Of a DNA stretch of 64,000 nt, positions 10,950-24,500 are shown one piece after another (the stretch's first letter is position 1; each line of letters begins with the position of its first letter). The notes beneath the pieces were generated by a model that had not been told where the DNA came from, ran no database searches, and saw only the letters and a list, made by a program, of their open reading frames with translations. Both the position numbers and the translations under genes were made by a program. The stretch is taken from positions 10,536,875-10,600,874 of the forward strand of contig OZ234495.1 in NCBI GenBank assembly GCA_965153455.1. Direction: 5' to 3'. The stretch is from Sphagnum compactum. Lineage: Eukaryota; Bryophyta; Sphagnopsida; Sphagnales.

Positions 10950-13900
10950 ATGGGTCTTTGAAGCTTTTGAGATGAGGACATTCCAAATTCAAACTAAACC
11001 CTAAAAAAAATTGTATTGTCAATGCAAAAGCGCTTGGTATGAACACCTTTTTACCTTGGCACTGTTCTCTGCCTTCCTTCACTGATACTGTCACTGCAGG
11101 TGTTGGACCTACGAAGTCATGCTATCAATTTTGTATCACTGGGGGGGGTGCTGGCAAATTTGTGCAGAAACCTGGTCCACCTGAAAATTATGGTATCTAC
11201 AGAAGACACACTGAATTTGTCTGATGCAACTAGCTTGCATGAGGACAGATAAGGATTTGAATCACTTTTCTTTTGCAAGTGAATGAATGCCAAAACAAAA
11301 TCTCATTTGGATTGTGTTGTGGCGTGTTTCCTGTGTCAAATGCATAAAGCAGGTTTAACAGTTTTCTGATGGAAATGCTCAGCAAAAGCTTTAAGGTGAG
11401 CACCCATGTCAAAATCTTCTCCAATACAGACTGAGTCCCATCAAGCAATTAGTATGTGCTCCAATGGTACTACAGGTGAGAGTGTGCATAACTTCATCTG
11501 CCAACCCTTCAGTAGATTTAGCAATGTGTGGGACATTATCATATGCAAAGCTCTACATTATGAGTTCAACAAGATCTACATCAATTCCAATTCAACCATT
11601 GTGGTACCAAATACCATATCCTTCATTCATGTAAGTTTCTAATACTATGTTGATTTTACCCAACATTGCAAATAATAACACAAATACAAACTTTATTACC
11701 TCAAGGAGCCAATCATGCATTTAATAACCTCGAAACCATTGCTTGTTATGATGCTTTGGCAACGCTTAAAAGAAGGTGGCAAAAGAGGCAATAGTGAAAG
11801 AAGCTCAAGAAAAAGGTCCACCAAATAGTCCTTATACATATCAAAATATTGTTGGATCAATACCAATGTTTTTTGAACCCAATAACCCTATGAATGGCGC
11901 ACCTAAATAGCCATATCCAAGATGGAATCCATATTTTTAACCATGGTATCATGCACCATCAACTTGACCATTTATTTACATATAAGGATGAAAGAAAGAC
12001 AAGAAAATTATCACCGTACCCATTGTACGAAAAAAAATACAAATCATGATGTTCATATTGAAGTTTTCAAATGCATCATTAGTGCTAATGAGGAAACTAA
12101 TGATTGCCACATTGTTAATCTTTTATGAAGAACATTAAAAAACACCATATTTGAGTGAGGAGCAAATTTGGTGAAAAATCATTTTCATTTTATTTTTGCT
12201 AAAGTACGACAAACATTTTATAAACGTTACCAAAAGGAGTTACCAAACAAACAAGTTTTAATGAAGCTACAAAGTGTGAAGTAAAAAGATAATGAATATT
12301 ACCCAAAAAATATTTGCATTTGGCAAATCAATTACAAATCAAAGCTGCAAGTTGATACTTACATGGTTACTATGTTTTGAAATAAATTAGTTTCCTACAT
12401 GTGGCTAACTACTATTGATATGAAATGAACCACATTCATTGAACACAAGGTGGTTGCCTTGATTTGTGAAGAAAGTGGACCTCAAAAGTTATAGTGTCTT
12501 TCTTGAACGAGGAACATCTTGAAATGGTATGTTTAGTCTTACAAAATGATTCTAAAACTAAACTAATTTAATTACTATATTTTTAAAAATTCTTAAATGA
12601 GAGCTTCTAATAATTACATTGATTAATTATTAATAAATCGTTTATCCTTCAATAGATGCCAAGGTGTTTGCAAAGTAAAGTGTCCATTTTTGGACATCAT
12701 GGTGTCATTTTTTGGCACTCCTATGGATTACAATGCATTTCTTGTGATTTTTTTATAAAAATCTGGAAAGGGATCCAATCGTATAATTCATATATAATGT
12801 GATACAAAAATGGAATCATTTGAAATGAAAGGTTTTACATTGAAGATATGACTTCTACCAAAAACCAATTGCATGGTAACAATCTTTATAGTTAGAAATG
12901 GATTCACTATGATCCAGGTTTGTAATGAAATAACATGCATGGACTTTTCAAAAAATTGAACCTTGGTTTGCAATTCAAAATGACGTCCTCCAAATCATTT
13001 CAATATCACATGAAAGTCTATTTTGAATTTTTAATGTTCCACATAAAATCAATGAAATTGGCAAAAACCTTCATACCATGATTTTGTAGAATTAAGAAAC
13101 AAAATTCACAAAGATTATAGCGTATGATATATACATTTTTCAAATGTCAATGTGGTTTTTGGAAAATACGAGTATTTTTACAAATATACAAATATACATT
13201 TTTGGCTTATTAAAAATTCATTATCAAAATCCTATTATGGATTCAAAATTGATCCATCCTAGTTCGCAAATACTCGACATTAGAGCATTTGATGTGGTGA
13301 TCTCAAATCTTCATTACTTTGGGTGCAATTTTGTAAACATGTACCAAAATAATTAAAACCATTGCTTCATTTTGTGAATCTATCTTTTTTTATATAAAAA
13401 AATTATAAATGGAGTTGTTTTTATACAACAATATTTTCAATACATTGATATACATATCTTGAAATTTTGAAATCAATTTAATAAAAAAACCTTAAAATAA
13501 TTTAAATAATAACCATTGTTTTTGCAATGAAAAATGATTCATACCTAGTTATTTTTGGTAGATTTTAATACTCATTTACCTCTTTATTTTGGCAATTTTA
13601 ATGTAAACATTAATACATAGAATAATTAACATCTTAAAGACTTTTATTGATTAAAAAATATTCCAAGAATATTTTTCCCAAAAAAAAAAGGCTTTAGGGG
13701 GTGAATGTGGCTCATAATTGGGTGCTTAATTGGACCCCTTTGCAAACTTGTCATTGATATATCAAACGATTATTTTCTAACTAGTCAATTGTTTTTCTTT
13801 TTTTCTTCTTAAGCTTTAGACCTATCTTTACACCATGTGTGGGCTAAGTTTGAATGGGGTTGTTGAAGGTAGAAAATTTACCATAAACACATAACCAGAT

Positions 13901-16400
13901 TTTACAATTAATAAAATTTTGAGAGTTAACCAAATTTTGTACCATTGGATTTCCTTTATTAGATTTCCTTATCAAATTTGTATGTTTATTTTTAGAACCC
14001 AATTTTTTTGGATAAGGTTAATTGGCAATTCCACCATTTTGTTGTAGTTTTCTTAGGGTTATTTAAGGCCTTCAACTCTTGTATGAAGGAAGGGGTGTTC
14101 TTATCAAAAGTTGATGAAGTTTTGGTGTATTCTTTTTATTGAAAAAATATTGTCCCTTCCAATTGTTGTTGGAACTATTTTCTAGATTGTAAGGTCTTTT
14201 TATTTGTATTTGTTTCATATTTGTATTTGTTAAATGTTTATTGTTTCTTTCCTACCAAGTTGGTAAAAAACTACCCAAGCTATTTTTTTTTCTATGTTGC
14301 AAAAGTAGATTTTCAATTTTGCTCCTACATATTTTCACAACAAAACTTGGTAGTTCATCGGGTGGCCCTAAGAAAGGTCCTAAATCACATCTATCAATTT
14401 TGTTATAGAAAGGCAAATGGAAGATTTCCATGCAATTTGCAAAAGTGAACTACGGCAAATTGTAAAACTTTCAAGTGGCATGGTCTACCTTATTTAAGGG
14501 GTTGGTCTTAAAAAAAAGAGCCATCAAATCTACTTTCATCCTATGTGCATTTCCAAATACAACTTGCTTCCTACTCTGGAAACCTCTAGTGTGAGCCTGA
14601 AAGCAAACGAACAAGTAATCTTAATGGGTTGAGAAAATTCAATCAATAAAAAAACACGATAATTCTTGAAAAGGAAAAAATTTGAAATATTGATTGTAAT
14701 GTATAAATATCTTATTAGGTTCAAGGTACACATGGAATTTCTTCCTCTTTTCTTCCTCTTAACTTCAATATTGACATCACAAACTTTGCCTTCCCTTGGC
14801 ATTGGCTTGAGTACTTCAATGTTATGTTTTGATGTCTGCAATGCAACCTATTGTTGAAGTTAAAAAAGACAATCAATGGACATTGTGTGTGAAAGTTATT
14901 TTCTTTTCCTTTTGGCTCCACATTGTTGGAGATAGTTATGCACCAAATGACTGCAACTAGTTATCCATGGCCAACACACAAATGAATCTTATCAATAATA
15001 GAATGACCAACTTGCACAAGTGACTTGATGTAAAGTATTGATAGCAAGGATTTGAAAACTCAATTGTAGATCTCGATAGTATTGCCACTAGAAATAGAGT
15101 GGCAATATCCAATGATGGATATGTTTCCTAATGAATGAATATCTTGCAAACAAGAAGAAAGTTGAACATCATGCCTATGTACCTATTTCATCTTCCTTGG
15201 ATATCAAAAGTGCTTGAAGATGAAAAAAAAACCAGGAAGGGAAGTGCTTTAAATTGTAAATTGAGGAGGATTGTTAAGGTTATATCATAGATTTGACCAA
15301 AGTGGAAGTGAATACATCCAAGTACACCATAAAACTTTATAAATTTTTGATTTAGTTGACTTCAAGTTGGCATGAAGCATCTTGGGTGATGACTCACATT
15401 CCTTGTCATCTGGAAGTATCTAAAGCTAAATAACAAGCAAATTATTATATTCATTGGAATCTTTTAGTGCAAAAAAATTGTTTTGATGACAATACATATG
15501 CATGAACCTCATCACTAGCATGTTATACTTTCCAAAGTTATTTCACAAGCAATGGTTGAGGATTCAATCATGATACCATCTAAAAATACATGATTAGGAT
15601 TTGTATTTTTGTAAAATTATTGATCAATTTTTTTACTAGATTAATAGTAATTCATCTATATTCAACGGGTGGAACTGTAATTTGATTTGTGGAGTAATTG
15701 GTTTAAGTTTGACTAAATTATCATAGTTTTATTTAAACCCAACATGGGAAGTTGGTGAAGTTAATGGCAAAGTAGTGGGAACAAGTGAAAACACCAACAA
15801 AGGTGATGGTTTGATTTGGGAGTTATAAATTCAAAGGTATGAAACCCAAAAATGCAAATAAAAATGCAAATAAAGATTATTTAATAAGATATCTAGTGAA
15901 ATTAAGTGTGGGTAGTACCATATGTGGTCCCTTGTTTAAATTATTGGTGTTTAAAATTAAAAAAAGGAAACAAACTAATTCATCTTAAACACCTCACCTC
16001 TTTTGCATGGAATAGATTATTTATCATGACATTCAAATTAATTAGCTTATTTTGTGGGAATCATGTTTAAAAGATGTTTGAAAAAAGAATCAATGAGGCT
16101 TTTGTTGCTTCATCCTAAATCAAGCAAGGTATCCACTGGTGTACAAGTTCATTGAAAATAGTCAATCAATGAAGAGTTGGTTCAATTCACTTTTTTTGCA
16201 TTATGTGATCAAATCCACAATCTCACAACCATGAACAAGTGAATGCTACATACATTTTCAAGCATATACATTCAAAATTCTTTGGTTTATATGTCAAAGA
16301 TTTTACAATATGAAGATAGTAAGTTGGACTTTGATTAAGAACAACTTGTTAAGCTGAATCTTGGCACAAAAACAAATCCACAATACATCAAGGTTAATTC
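10950..16400. other. Gene-free AT-rich stretch
   Basis: Only short open frames with biased AT-rich translations and frequent stops. No splice-linked exons recognised. The last 1.4 kb (15000-16400) directly precedes the reverse-transcriptase fossil and may include decayed gag/protease sequence, but I see no diagnostic zinc knuckle or protease motif. Confidence 0.6.
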
Positions 16401-16419
16401 ACAATTTACAAAGTAGAAG

Positions 16420-16990
16420 ACTGAGGAACTTCAGATGCTACTGAAGGAGTTCAAGGATGTGTTTGCCTAGACTTACAAAGATCTAAAAGGCATACCTCCA
16501 AAATTAGCTCAACACATAAATGAATTAGATACCTCAATTCCACTAGCACATCAAAAAAGTACCGATTGAACCTTAATTATATTGTAATGGTCAAACAAGA
16601 CATTAACAAACTATTGGCAATTGGATTTATTCAACCAATAGAAGAGGCTACATGGTTATCACCCATAGTGGTAGTGCTTAAGAAAGAATGGTAAATTGAA
16701 AATTTGTGTGAATTTTAGGAAACTTAATAAGGCAACCAAAAAAGATCCTTATCCTTTGCCATTTTTTTATGAAGTACTAAACATTGTAGCAGGGTATAAA
16801 CCTACTCATTTTTAGATGGATATTCAAGATACCATTAGAATTCTATAGCCCTTGAAAATAGATACAAAACAACTTTTATAACAAATTGGGGAACATTTGT
16901 TTGGATGGTGATGTTATTTGGTGTCAAAAATGGGCCACCGACTTTCTAGAGAGTAATTTGTTTACAATATTCATTTGATAAAATCACACA
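16420..16990 (+). mobile_element. Ty3-type LTR retrotransposon fossil (reverse transcriptase region)
   Basis: Translated with frame changes, this stretch matches the start of the Ty3/Gypsy reverse transcriptase: LLKEFKDVF near 16443, a TYKDLKGIPP-like segment, INKLLAIGFIQP near 16595, then LSPIVVVLKK, ICVNFRKLNKATKKDPYPLP at about 16700-16760, and a decayed block with the TNWGTFVW-type and MLFGVKNGPPTF-type motifs around 16885-16945. In-frame stops (for example in the F-A-stop after FKDVF and H-F-stop before MDIQD) and frameshifts show it is dead. No LTRs recognised nearby. The catalytic DD block is not preserved in the readable part. Confidence 0.85.
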
Positions 16991-17003
16991 ATAATTTCTA
17001 GGT

Positions 17004-17775
17004 TCAAACCAATGTGGGGTGTGTATTTTTGTGATGGGTATTAATTAGGTTTTGAACCGGGTATACGTATATATGCTGGATAGGTCATACTTTTTCAAAA
17101 ACCCGTACCCCCCTCCTATTCAACGTTTTTTGAAAGTTAACACTTGTCCCCACTTCACAACTAAGTGATTTTAAAATTTCAAATATTTGTAACCTGGGGA
17201 GAATATCAGTCCCAAGGTGTTTCTCAAAAACTTGGATCAATAACCTTTTCTTACACAAAGGAGGCTACAATTGGGTTAACTAATAGTTAGCTACAATTGG
17301 GTTAACTAATAGTTAGGTCGTAATTTTTTTTAGCTTCAATGGCAATCATGACAATCACTTTTTTGAGGTTTTGTTTTGAACTATGTCTTCAAAACTTGTA
17401 ATTGTGTTACCTTCATATTGCAAAACAAAATTGTTTTATAAGTTTAAAAGACTTAAAATTGTTTGTCAAAGCTTTATAGACTCAACAAAGACCCAATCTT
17501 GTAAAACATTGTTAAAAACTTGACATCTGTTTTTAAGGGGGTCTTCCAAAAACCATGATAAAAGAACCTATTTGTACCTATTTGGTTTTCGTTAAAGAAC
17601 CAAGTTTAATACATGGTTAACCACATACCCTAACACCCACCCCCACTTCATAACTACCCCTCTTTGGGTTTTTAAGACTTGGATTCAAGCGGTTCATCGG
17701 ATTTTTTAGTTTCAAATACTCGGACCCAACTATTACCAAAAAGCAAATACCCATCCCACATTGGTCCAAACCCAC
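17004..17775. repeat. Possible fold-back element with imperfect terminal inverted repeats
   Basis: The sequence near 17004-17035 (GTTCAAACCAATGTGGGGTG then TGTATTTT) is roughly the reverse complement of that near 17742-17775 (AAATACCCATCCCACATTGG then TCCAAAC), about 19 of 24 positions matching. The interior is AT-rich without coding sequence. No clear target-site duplication seen, so a short non-autonomous element is only a suggestion. Confidence 0.35.
17264..17315. repeat. Perfect 26-bp direct tandem duplication
   Basis: Two identical head-to-tail copies starting GCTACAATTGGGTTAACTAA, at 17264-17289 and 17290-17315. Perfect identity in otherwise decayed DNA suggests a recent slippage event. 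Confidence 0.9.
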
Positions 17776-17779
17776 CAAT

Positions 17780-20700
17780 GTGTAGATGAAGGCTTTGTTG
17801 GTCCTTTACATTAAGCTTGATTTAGGGGTGCCAATGGCTTGTCAATTGGGTCTATTGTTGCGTTTCAACCAAAGATAAATAAAATGAAATCATACAATAA
17901 AAAATAAAATCCTATTTTGTGATATGCTAAGGCTCCAAACCTCTAATTATAAGGTCGACTCATTGAAATATAAATCATAAGCATCACAAAAGAGACAAAA
18001 GAAAGAAAGAAAATTCACAAGTCCATAGATAGGAAGATAAAATCCTGACACTTGAAAAATAAGCAAAGCATACCACTACCATAGGAACACATTATTTTAA
18101 ACGCTTGTGTATTTGTGATTGTTGGATGTATGTCAACAACTTGTTGTACCAACTAGTGTCGTGTGGTTCTTTTTTTATTAAGAGAACTTTCAATCGTGGT
18201 TTTGATTTTTAAAAAAATTGGAGATTTTTCGAGTGCAAGTTTGAACCTAATTCTTTTCATTTTTAAAACCTTGCAATTCTAGTTTTGATACATTTGTTCA
18301 AATTCAATAACCTTTGGCCTGATTCAAAACCAAGTCCAATTCCACGTAAACATTACACATTCCTCTATGCTAGATATTGTATAGATATAATGTCTTATAT
18401 CAAATTAAAATCAAGGCCTATATAGTTATGGAGTTCAACAACTAAACTAAATTAACATCTAAGTCTAAAGTTGAACTTGCTTGTCAACTTTTTAAAAAAA
18501 ATTCGACTTACTTACTTAAAAGACATACCCATGTTTTCAAAAGTGTTTTTTTATGGTTCTAGTTTTAGGTTCAAATTTAGCAAAAGATTAATTTCAATGT
18601 CCAGTTCTTGTGTTTGTTTCCAAAAAAAGATATGAGCTTAGGTCCCAACAACAAAACCTAACCTTGAACCTTTGGTTTTAACACTGGAAACTAGATAACC
18701 TCACAAAGTTAATACCAATGTCAAGTACGGGGAAAACTAACATTGGCATGATGAGGGCAAACAACAATGTTTCCTAGGTGCTTGTATCTTGTATTTTCAC
18801 TTTATATAATGGACCCATTTATACTTCACAACACATTGATCAATTTATGATCATCAAAATTCCTTGAATATTCATAAGCAATTCTACATTTTATTTTACA
18901 ATTTAGTAATAGGCTTTGAAATCCACCTAACCTATGGAAATTTGAAATTGATACAAGTGGTGTCACACAAGTATTACAACAAAGGATTACACAAGGATGG
19001 TAAATGATTGTTGTCGCTTTAAATGAAGAAGAATTAGGATAGAAGGGGCAAAAGAACCCTTAACCTTAATTGAAGTGCCAAACGAGCTTTGTAATCCCTT
19101 AATCTAGCTAATTTGGAGGCCTCCTAGTAATTTCTAAGTTCCTATGATACTTAAGGTGGATAGACTTACCACTCATTATTTACTAAGGGAATGAAGTCAT
19201 TAGTCTAACCATGTTTTAGAAGTAAAACTAATATCAAATGTCTTGACTCTAATTTAGGGACTAGTGGAATGACTTGTTGTGTCACCATATTCATACAAAA
19301 GGATGAGGAAGCTAAAGGTGCTTATAGGAGGTTGGAACCATTTTGGTTTTTCATTTTTTTCTCAACAAGTTTAAAGGTGGTTTTGAAAGGGTAGAGGAAG
19401 AAGCTTGTAATTCTTTTGGAGTTTGGAGAAATTTGATTATGGGACATTTTTCTATTATTTGATTATGGATTTTTTAAAAAAAATTGATTTTGGGACATCT
19501 TCTTTGTTGGGGGACATCATCTTCTTTTTTTAAAAAATTGACTACAATATGTACAACTAACAATCAACACTTTTTTGCCAAATTACTTCCAAGAAATCCC
19601 CACTCATCAAAAGCTTTCCAACAATACTAAGAGCTCACCCCAATTTCACTAAATTTTAATTTTGATTGTATTAAAATTTCAATGACAAATTTGTTCCAAA
19701 TTCAATAACTCTTGCACCAGAGGTCTAAACATTTGCAACATTGCCTCAATGCATCCTTACTCATTGATTTGAGGGCTTTTCCAAAAGGTTCCAAGAGTGG
19801 AATAGTTTGGAAGATCTTAACATGGCAAACAAGCAATTAAACTACCTTCCTCAATTAGATAGATAATTTATAGTTGCCTTGGAATGCAAGCTACAGAAGT
19901 CCTTAAACAACATATGCTTTCGACGTGTCCTTCCATACCATATATGTTTCTTATAGTCTTTTCAGTCATCAAGATTTCACTCATTCAATATTTTACACAA
20001 CTCACAACTAGATAATGGATAAATGGCAATAGCTCATACCCATCCTTTTAAGCGCCTTGATCATCACCTAGCTCTACATTTGGGCAAAAAATGATACAAT
20101 CATGTTGGAGCACTACACTAAGGAAAGGCCTCTTGATGAAAATGAATTAGTTAGATACGGTGGAATCCAAACAAGTGAATGATATCTGAAGTTGTTTGGA
20201 TGCAGTGACCAGTACACAAAGGATAATTTGACCTAGGAAGCGAAAAAAAGTAAGGACTTCCCAAAAAATACTTGAAAAAGAAATGGGCACCACTTCACAT
20301 GCATACCCAAACTGGCAGTGGAGACTGAGCTGCGTTAACTTGTTGCATCGGCTAATTCACCATGCACCAACGTCCAACTCAATGCTCCTTGTCCATCCAT
20401 GTCCACTCCAACTCTCATGCAGTCCTCGTGTTTTCACATCCAGAGAACCACTAAACAACCCAAATAATGCTATCTTATGGCCTGAAAATAGGACACAAAA
20501 CTTCAGCCTCCAAATACTATGCAAGACGAGGTCAAAATAAGTTTAGAATTTGGTCACCTAAAGTTCAACCATAACAGTTTACTAGAATGCAGACAAATAT
20601 CTATGCAGAGTAATCTCCACAGCAAAAAATTGTAAGGTAACTGGACAATGAGTGCTGAAACTGCACAACAAAAAAAGCTCTGGTGTGAAAAAAATTCACA

Positions 20701-20900
20701 AGTAAACAGCAGTGATGAAATTTGAGTCCTATTATGAAGCTTCAATAGACATCTGCATCACACATCATGAACTGCCTTCCATAAAATGACTTGAATGGCC
20801 CTCTGACCTGGACAAGCGACTGGCACTTATACTACAAATATCCCGTAATCTACAGCTCATAAACTACACGAACTACAGTGGAGTTTTCAAACAACTTCAA
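17780..20900. other. Gene-free AT-rich stretch
   Basis: No supported gene. One open frame at 20283-20540 (85 codons) lacks any recognisable motif. The composition becomes less AT-rich after about 20.3 kb, near the 3' side of the U11-48K-like gene. Confidence 0.55.
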
Positions 20901-21563
20901 TTTGGGAGCTTGGTGGCTAATGTATTTTTCAGAATGTCAAGGAGACTAAATCAATAACACTTGGAAATGACAATTTGAGAAGGTATCCATGCAATGAGTC
21001 GTTGCTTTGACAAAACCATGACAGATTTGAAGAGAAATGGAAAGCAACAAGGGAGTGGATACATCTAGGGAGCTGAAACAGGCCTGTCTTGGAACATAGC
21101 ATCAACAAGGTGAAACCAAACACCAAAACCCCAGCACTTGGCGGAATATGGGAAATCTGAGAGGGACACAATGCCCTCCAAGCCTGATACCTCGTTGGCT
21201 ACACCCTGCACACACTTGAGTCAGAGCAAACAGAAAGTAATATTGTCACTCCTCTAGTTTTTCTAATCACCAGCAAGGAGTAGTCAAGTTATCACAGTGA
21301 GTGCAACATACATAAGAAGTAGAAAAGGAACAGAGCAGAGGCAAAAATAAAAACCAAGTCTAACAGTCCCTTCAGTCCTTCACTCCTCTCATGGAAGGAT
21401 ACAGACAAGGATACAGATACATTGAAGTACTTGAAGCCATTATTGACTGGAGATGGCAAGTAGCCACTGCCCTTCTGGATGTGACACCATCTAAATTGTT
21501 ACGATAATAACATAATGAGGTCAAGAACCCAAGGCTGCCTCCAGTTGTCCATCCAAGCATCTG

Positions 21564-24500
21564 TCAATGTGTCACTTCATTATCCTTCCGCTTGCTGCTG
21601 TGTCTGCTTTTAGAGCTGACTGTCCTATCCCAACTCCCTTGCTTGTAACCTTTCTGGTCTTTAGCACTCTCCCTGTGGTAGCTTATCTTCTTGTCTTGCA
21701 AGGAATCTTCCCACCTACACTCAATTGACAGTCCCCTGAATGAATACATGGAGGCTATGTGAGCAGATCCAACAGATGGAACAGAACAGTAAAGCTCTCT
21801 CCTGCAGAAAAATTCCTAAGATTTTGACCAGATTTTGACAACAGATCCACATTCTCTTTCCATGAAAAGTAGTCAACACTGATGAAATTACCTGTCAGAC
21901 TTGCTTCCTCTATCATGCTCTCTGTGGTAAGAACCACTACTGTACTGGTCAGGTGACCAACGATCATGGCCATCATGCTTCCTGCTTTCTGAGCCTTCTC
22001 TTACACTACTACCATGATGCTGATCAGATGTACGAGAACTGCCTTTGGAATCATGCCAAGATCTATCACTGTCATATCTGATGACCTCATGACTCAATTC
22101 AGTTGGAAACCTGTTGTGACTCTCCAACCTTGGAGGTCTACAAAAACATGGCCACAATCAATGCAAGAGCAGAGGTAAGAATAGACAGGTGGTATCCATC
22201 TTCGCTGATTTTGCTCTCTGGGACTACAGAGGTAAAGCTGCAGCATTGTGAGGAAATCAGTGTCAAGAGGTAAGTGCCAGTGGAGAGCAGGACAAGAAAT
22301 GCTTAGATGATCTACAAGGAAAATTGAATTGCTGGCAGCAGTTGCTTGCCTGGTGCTATTCCTGACAATGCTGGAGGCTCTGACAGACTCGGAACTTTGT
22401 TCCTCTCCCCACCGTACATAACCACCACTATCCTGGCTTCCTCTTGAGTCTTGCCTAGTATTGTCAGATTGATGCTGGAAGCCTGGAAGAGGCAGGCGGC
22501 TTTTCCTCAATTCTTCAGTTGTCTGAACAGGAAGATGCTCACTAGGCAAATGGATATCTGGATTGAAACTTGGGAGTGGAGCACCTGATGGTTGCTTGGA
22601 AAAACAGCCAATCCCCCCTGCATCTGCAATTTCTGCCATGTGGTTTTCAATGATGTCATGCAACACCTGCACAATATTCATATCAAAGACACATCAACAC
22701 ATACTGAAAAATGAGGATCACCTGTACTAGACTAGATCCCGGGTGGATCACCCTGATAATCTCAAGATGGTCCATACAGCAACATTGGTTGGTAGAGAGC
22801 AGATGACTCATTAAGCAATCATACTTGTGTGGGTGTTCGCTTGAGCTTTTTGCCTCGATATGACATGCGACGTCGCTTGTAATCTCGCTCTTCAGCCATC
22901 AATTCTTCCTTTGTCTTGCTTTTATTCTCCTGAAAGACAGCATTGCCAAAGAACCAATCAATAACAGAATTAATTGCACAGCGGTACTAGAAGTCCCTCA
23001 AACAGTGTGTTATGAATATAGTTGTTTGTGGAATACAGGAATAATGTAAACTGAGATAAGCAACAAAAGAAAAGTCTTCTGTTCCATCAAAATTGTTCTT
23101 ATAGAAAAGGACGGGGTTCAAAAGTACAGAGGAAAGGTGCAACCTGCTGCTGGGAGCGCTGCCACGTGAGTCCATCATGCTCAGATACAGCATGGAAGTT
23201 GGGTCGTTTGGCTCGCACATCCGCTGCCCTTTTTACAAGCACCTCATGCTCCTGGATTCTATACCCCACCCATAGCATCCCTGCTTTACTAACAAAAACT
23301 AAATCAAGTTCTGTCCTCAAGACCCTGCAAGCGAAGGAAAACCAGGGCAATGCACTTGTAACTCTTTCAACTTGGAGCAACCAGCAAAAGTTTGGAAATC
23401 TACTGCATTGGACCACAAGGCATTACTCAAGATAGCTAACATAGGCTGAGAGAAGAAGCTCTTCACTCAACCTGAAATGAGGACCTCACCTATTAACAGA
23501 CAAAAATGACAAACCCAATCTCTGTGGTCTATCACAAAAGATTGCTAAATTTGATTTTGTTAGAAATGATGACATTGGCTACACATGAGGGAACAATACT
23601 GTAAAGATGCTACTTACAACTGGGGTCTGGATAAGTTGTTGAGGCCAGTCTTGGCTTTGATATATTTCTCAAAAGTGGCTCTCATTTGCAATGCAGCTAT
23701 GGCTTCTTCAACCTGCCTTTCTTCCAGAGAGTCATCCAAAATTTCTAAATCTACTGTCTCCAACCTACACTCCTTTGCCTTCTGTGCTGCTCCTGACTCC
23801 CCTAACATCCTAGATTGGTCTTCCTCATGATTTGATGAAAATTTGCAGCCATCAACAAGGTCAACCTCATTACCATGAGAAATCTGCTCTGAAGCACTTG
23901 TCTTCCTGATGTGCTCCACCGCCAATTCCATAAAAGAAGAGGACAAAAAGAGCCCTGATGTTTTTAAAGAAAGTTTCAGCAAACCAAGAACCACTGCCCT
24001 GCTTTGAACTGGTCCATAAAGATCAGCTAGCTTATCTGCTAACCATGTACCTGCATCTGAAAGCACCGAAAACTCCACAAGCATCTGTCCTACTACTTTT
24101 TCTGTTTCTGTGTCCAGCCCTGTATTTGCAATGCCTCCTTTTGTTGAACCCTTGGTAAAGCTGCCATCCTCCTCATTCATGCAGATATGTTGCTGGTAGC
24201 AAGTACAGGCTTCTGTCCTTACAGCTTTCAGAAAGAGCTTCAGGAGAGACCAGATATGACTTGCCAAAGCCACATCCAGGACTATTCCATGAGAGGGTGA
24301 GTCCACAAGAAGCCACTCCAGAATAGTTACTCTTCTAACCCTCCCTAAAGTTTGGGCAGCTCTAAGAACAGCCTGTGATACTCCTGTTGGAATATCCTTC
24401 CATGCATCAACTTCCCTCTGTAAGGACCAGAGCATTGATGGTAAGAGCCTGGTCTCATCCTCAGTACATAGTCTTCTTTTGGCAACTCCAGATCCCTCCT

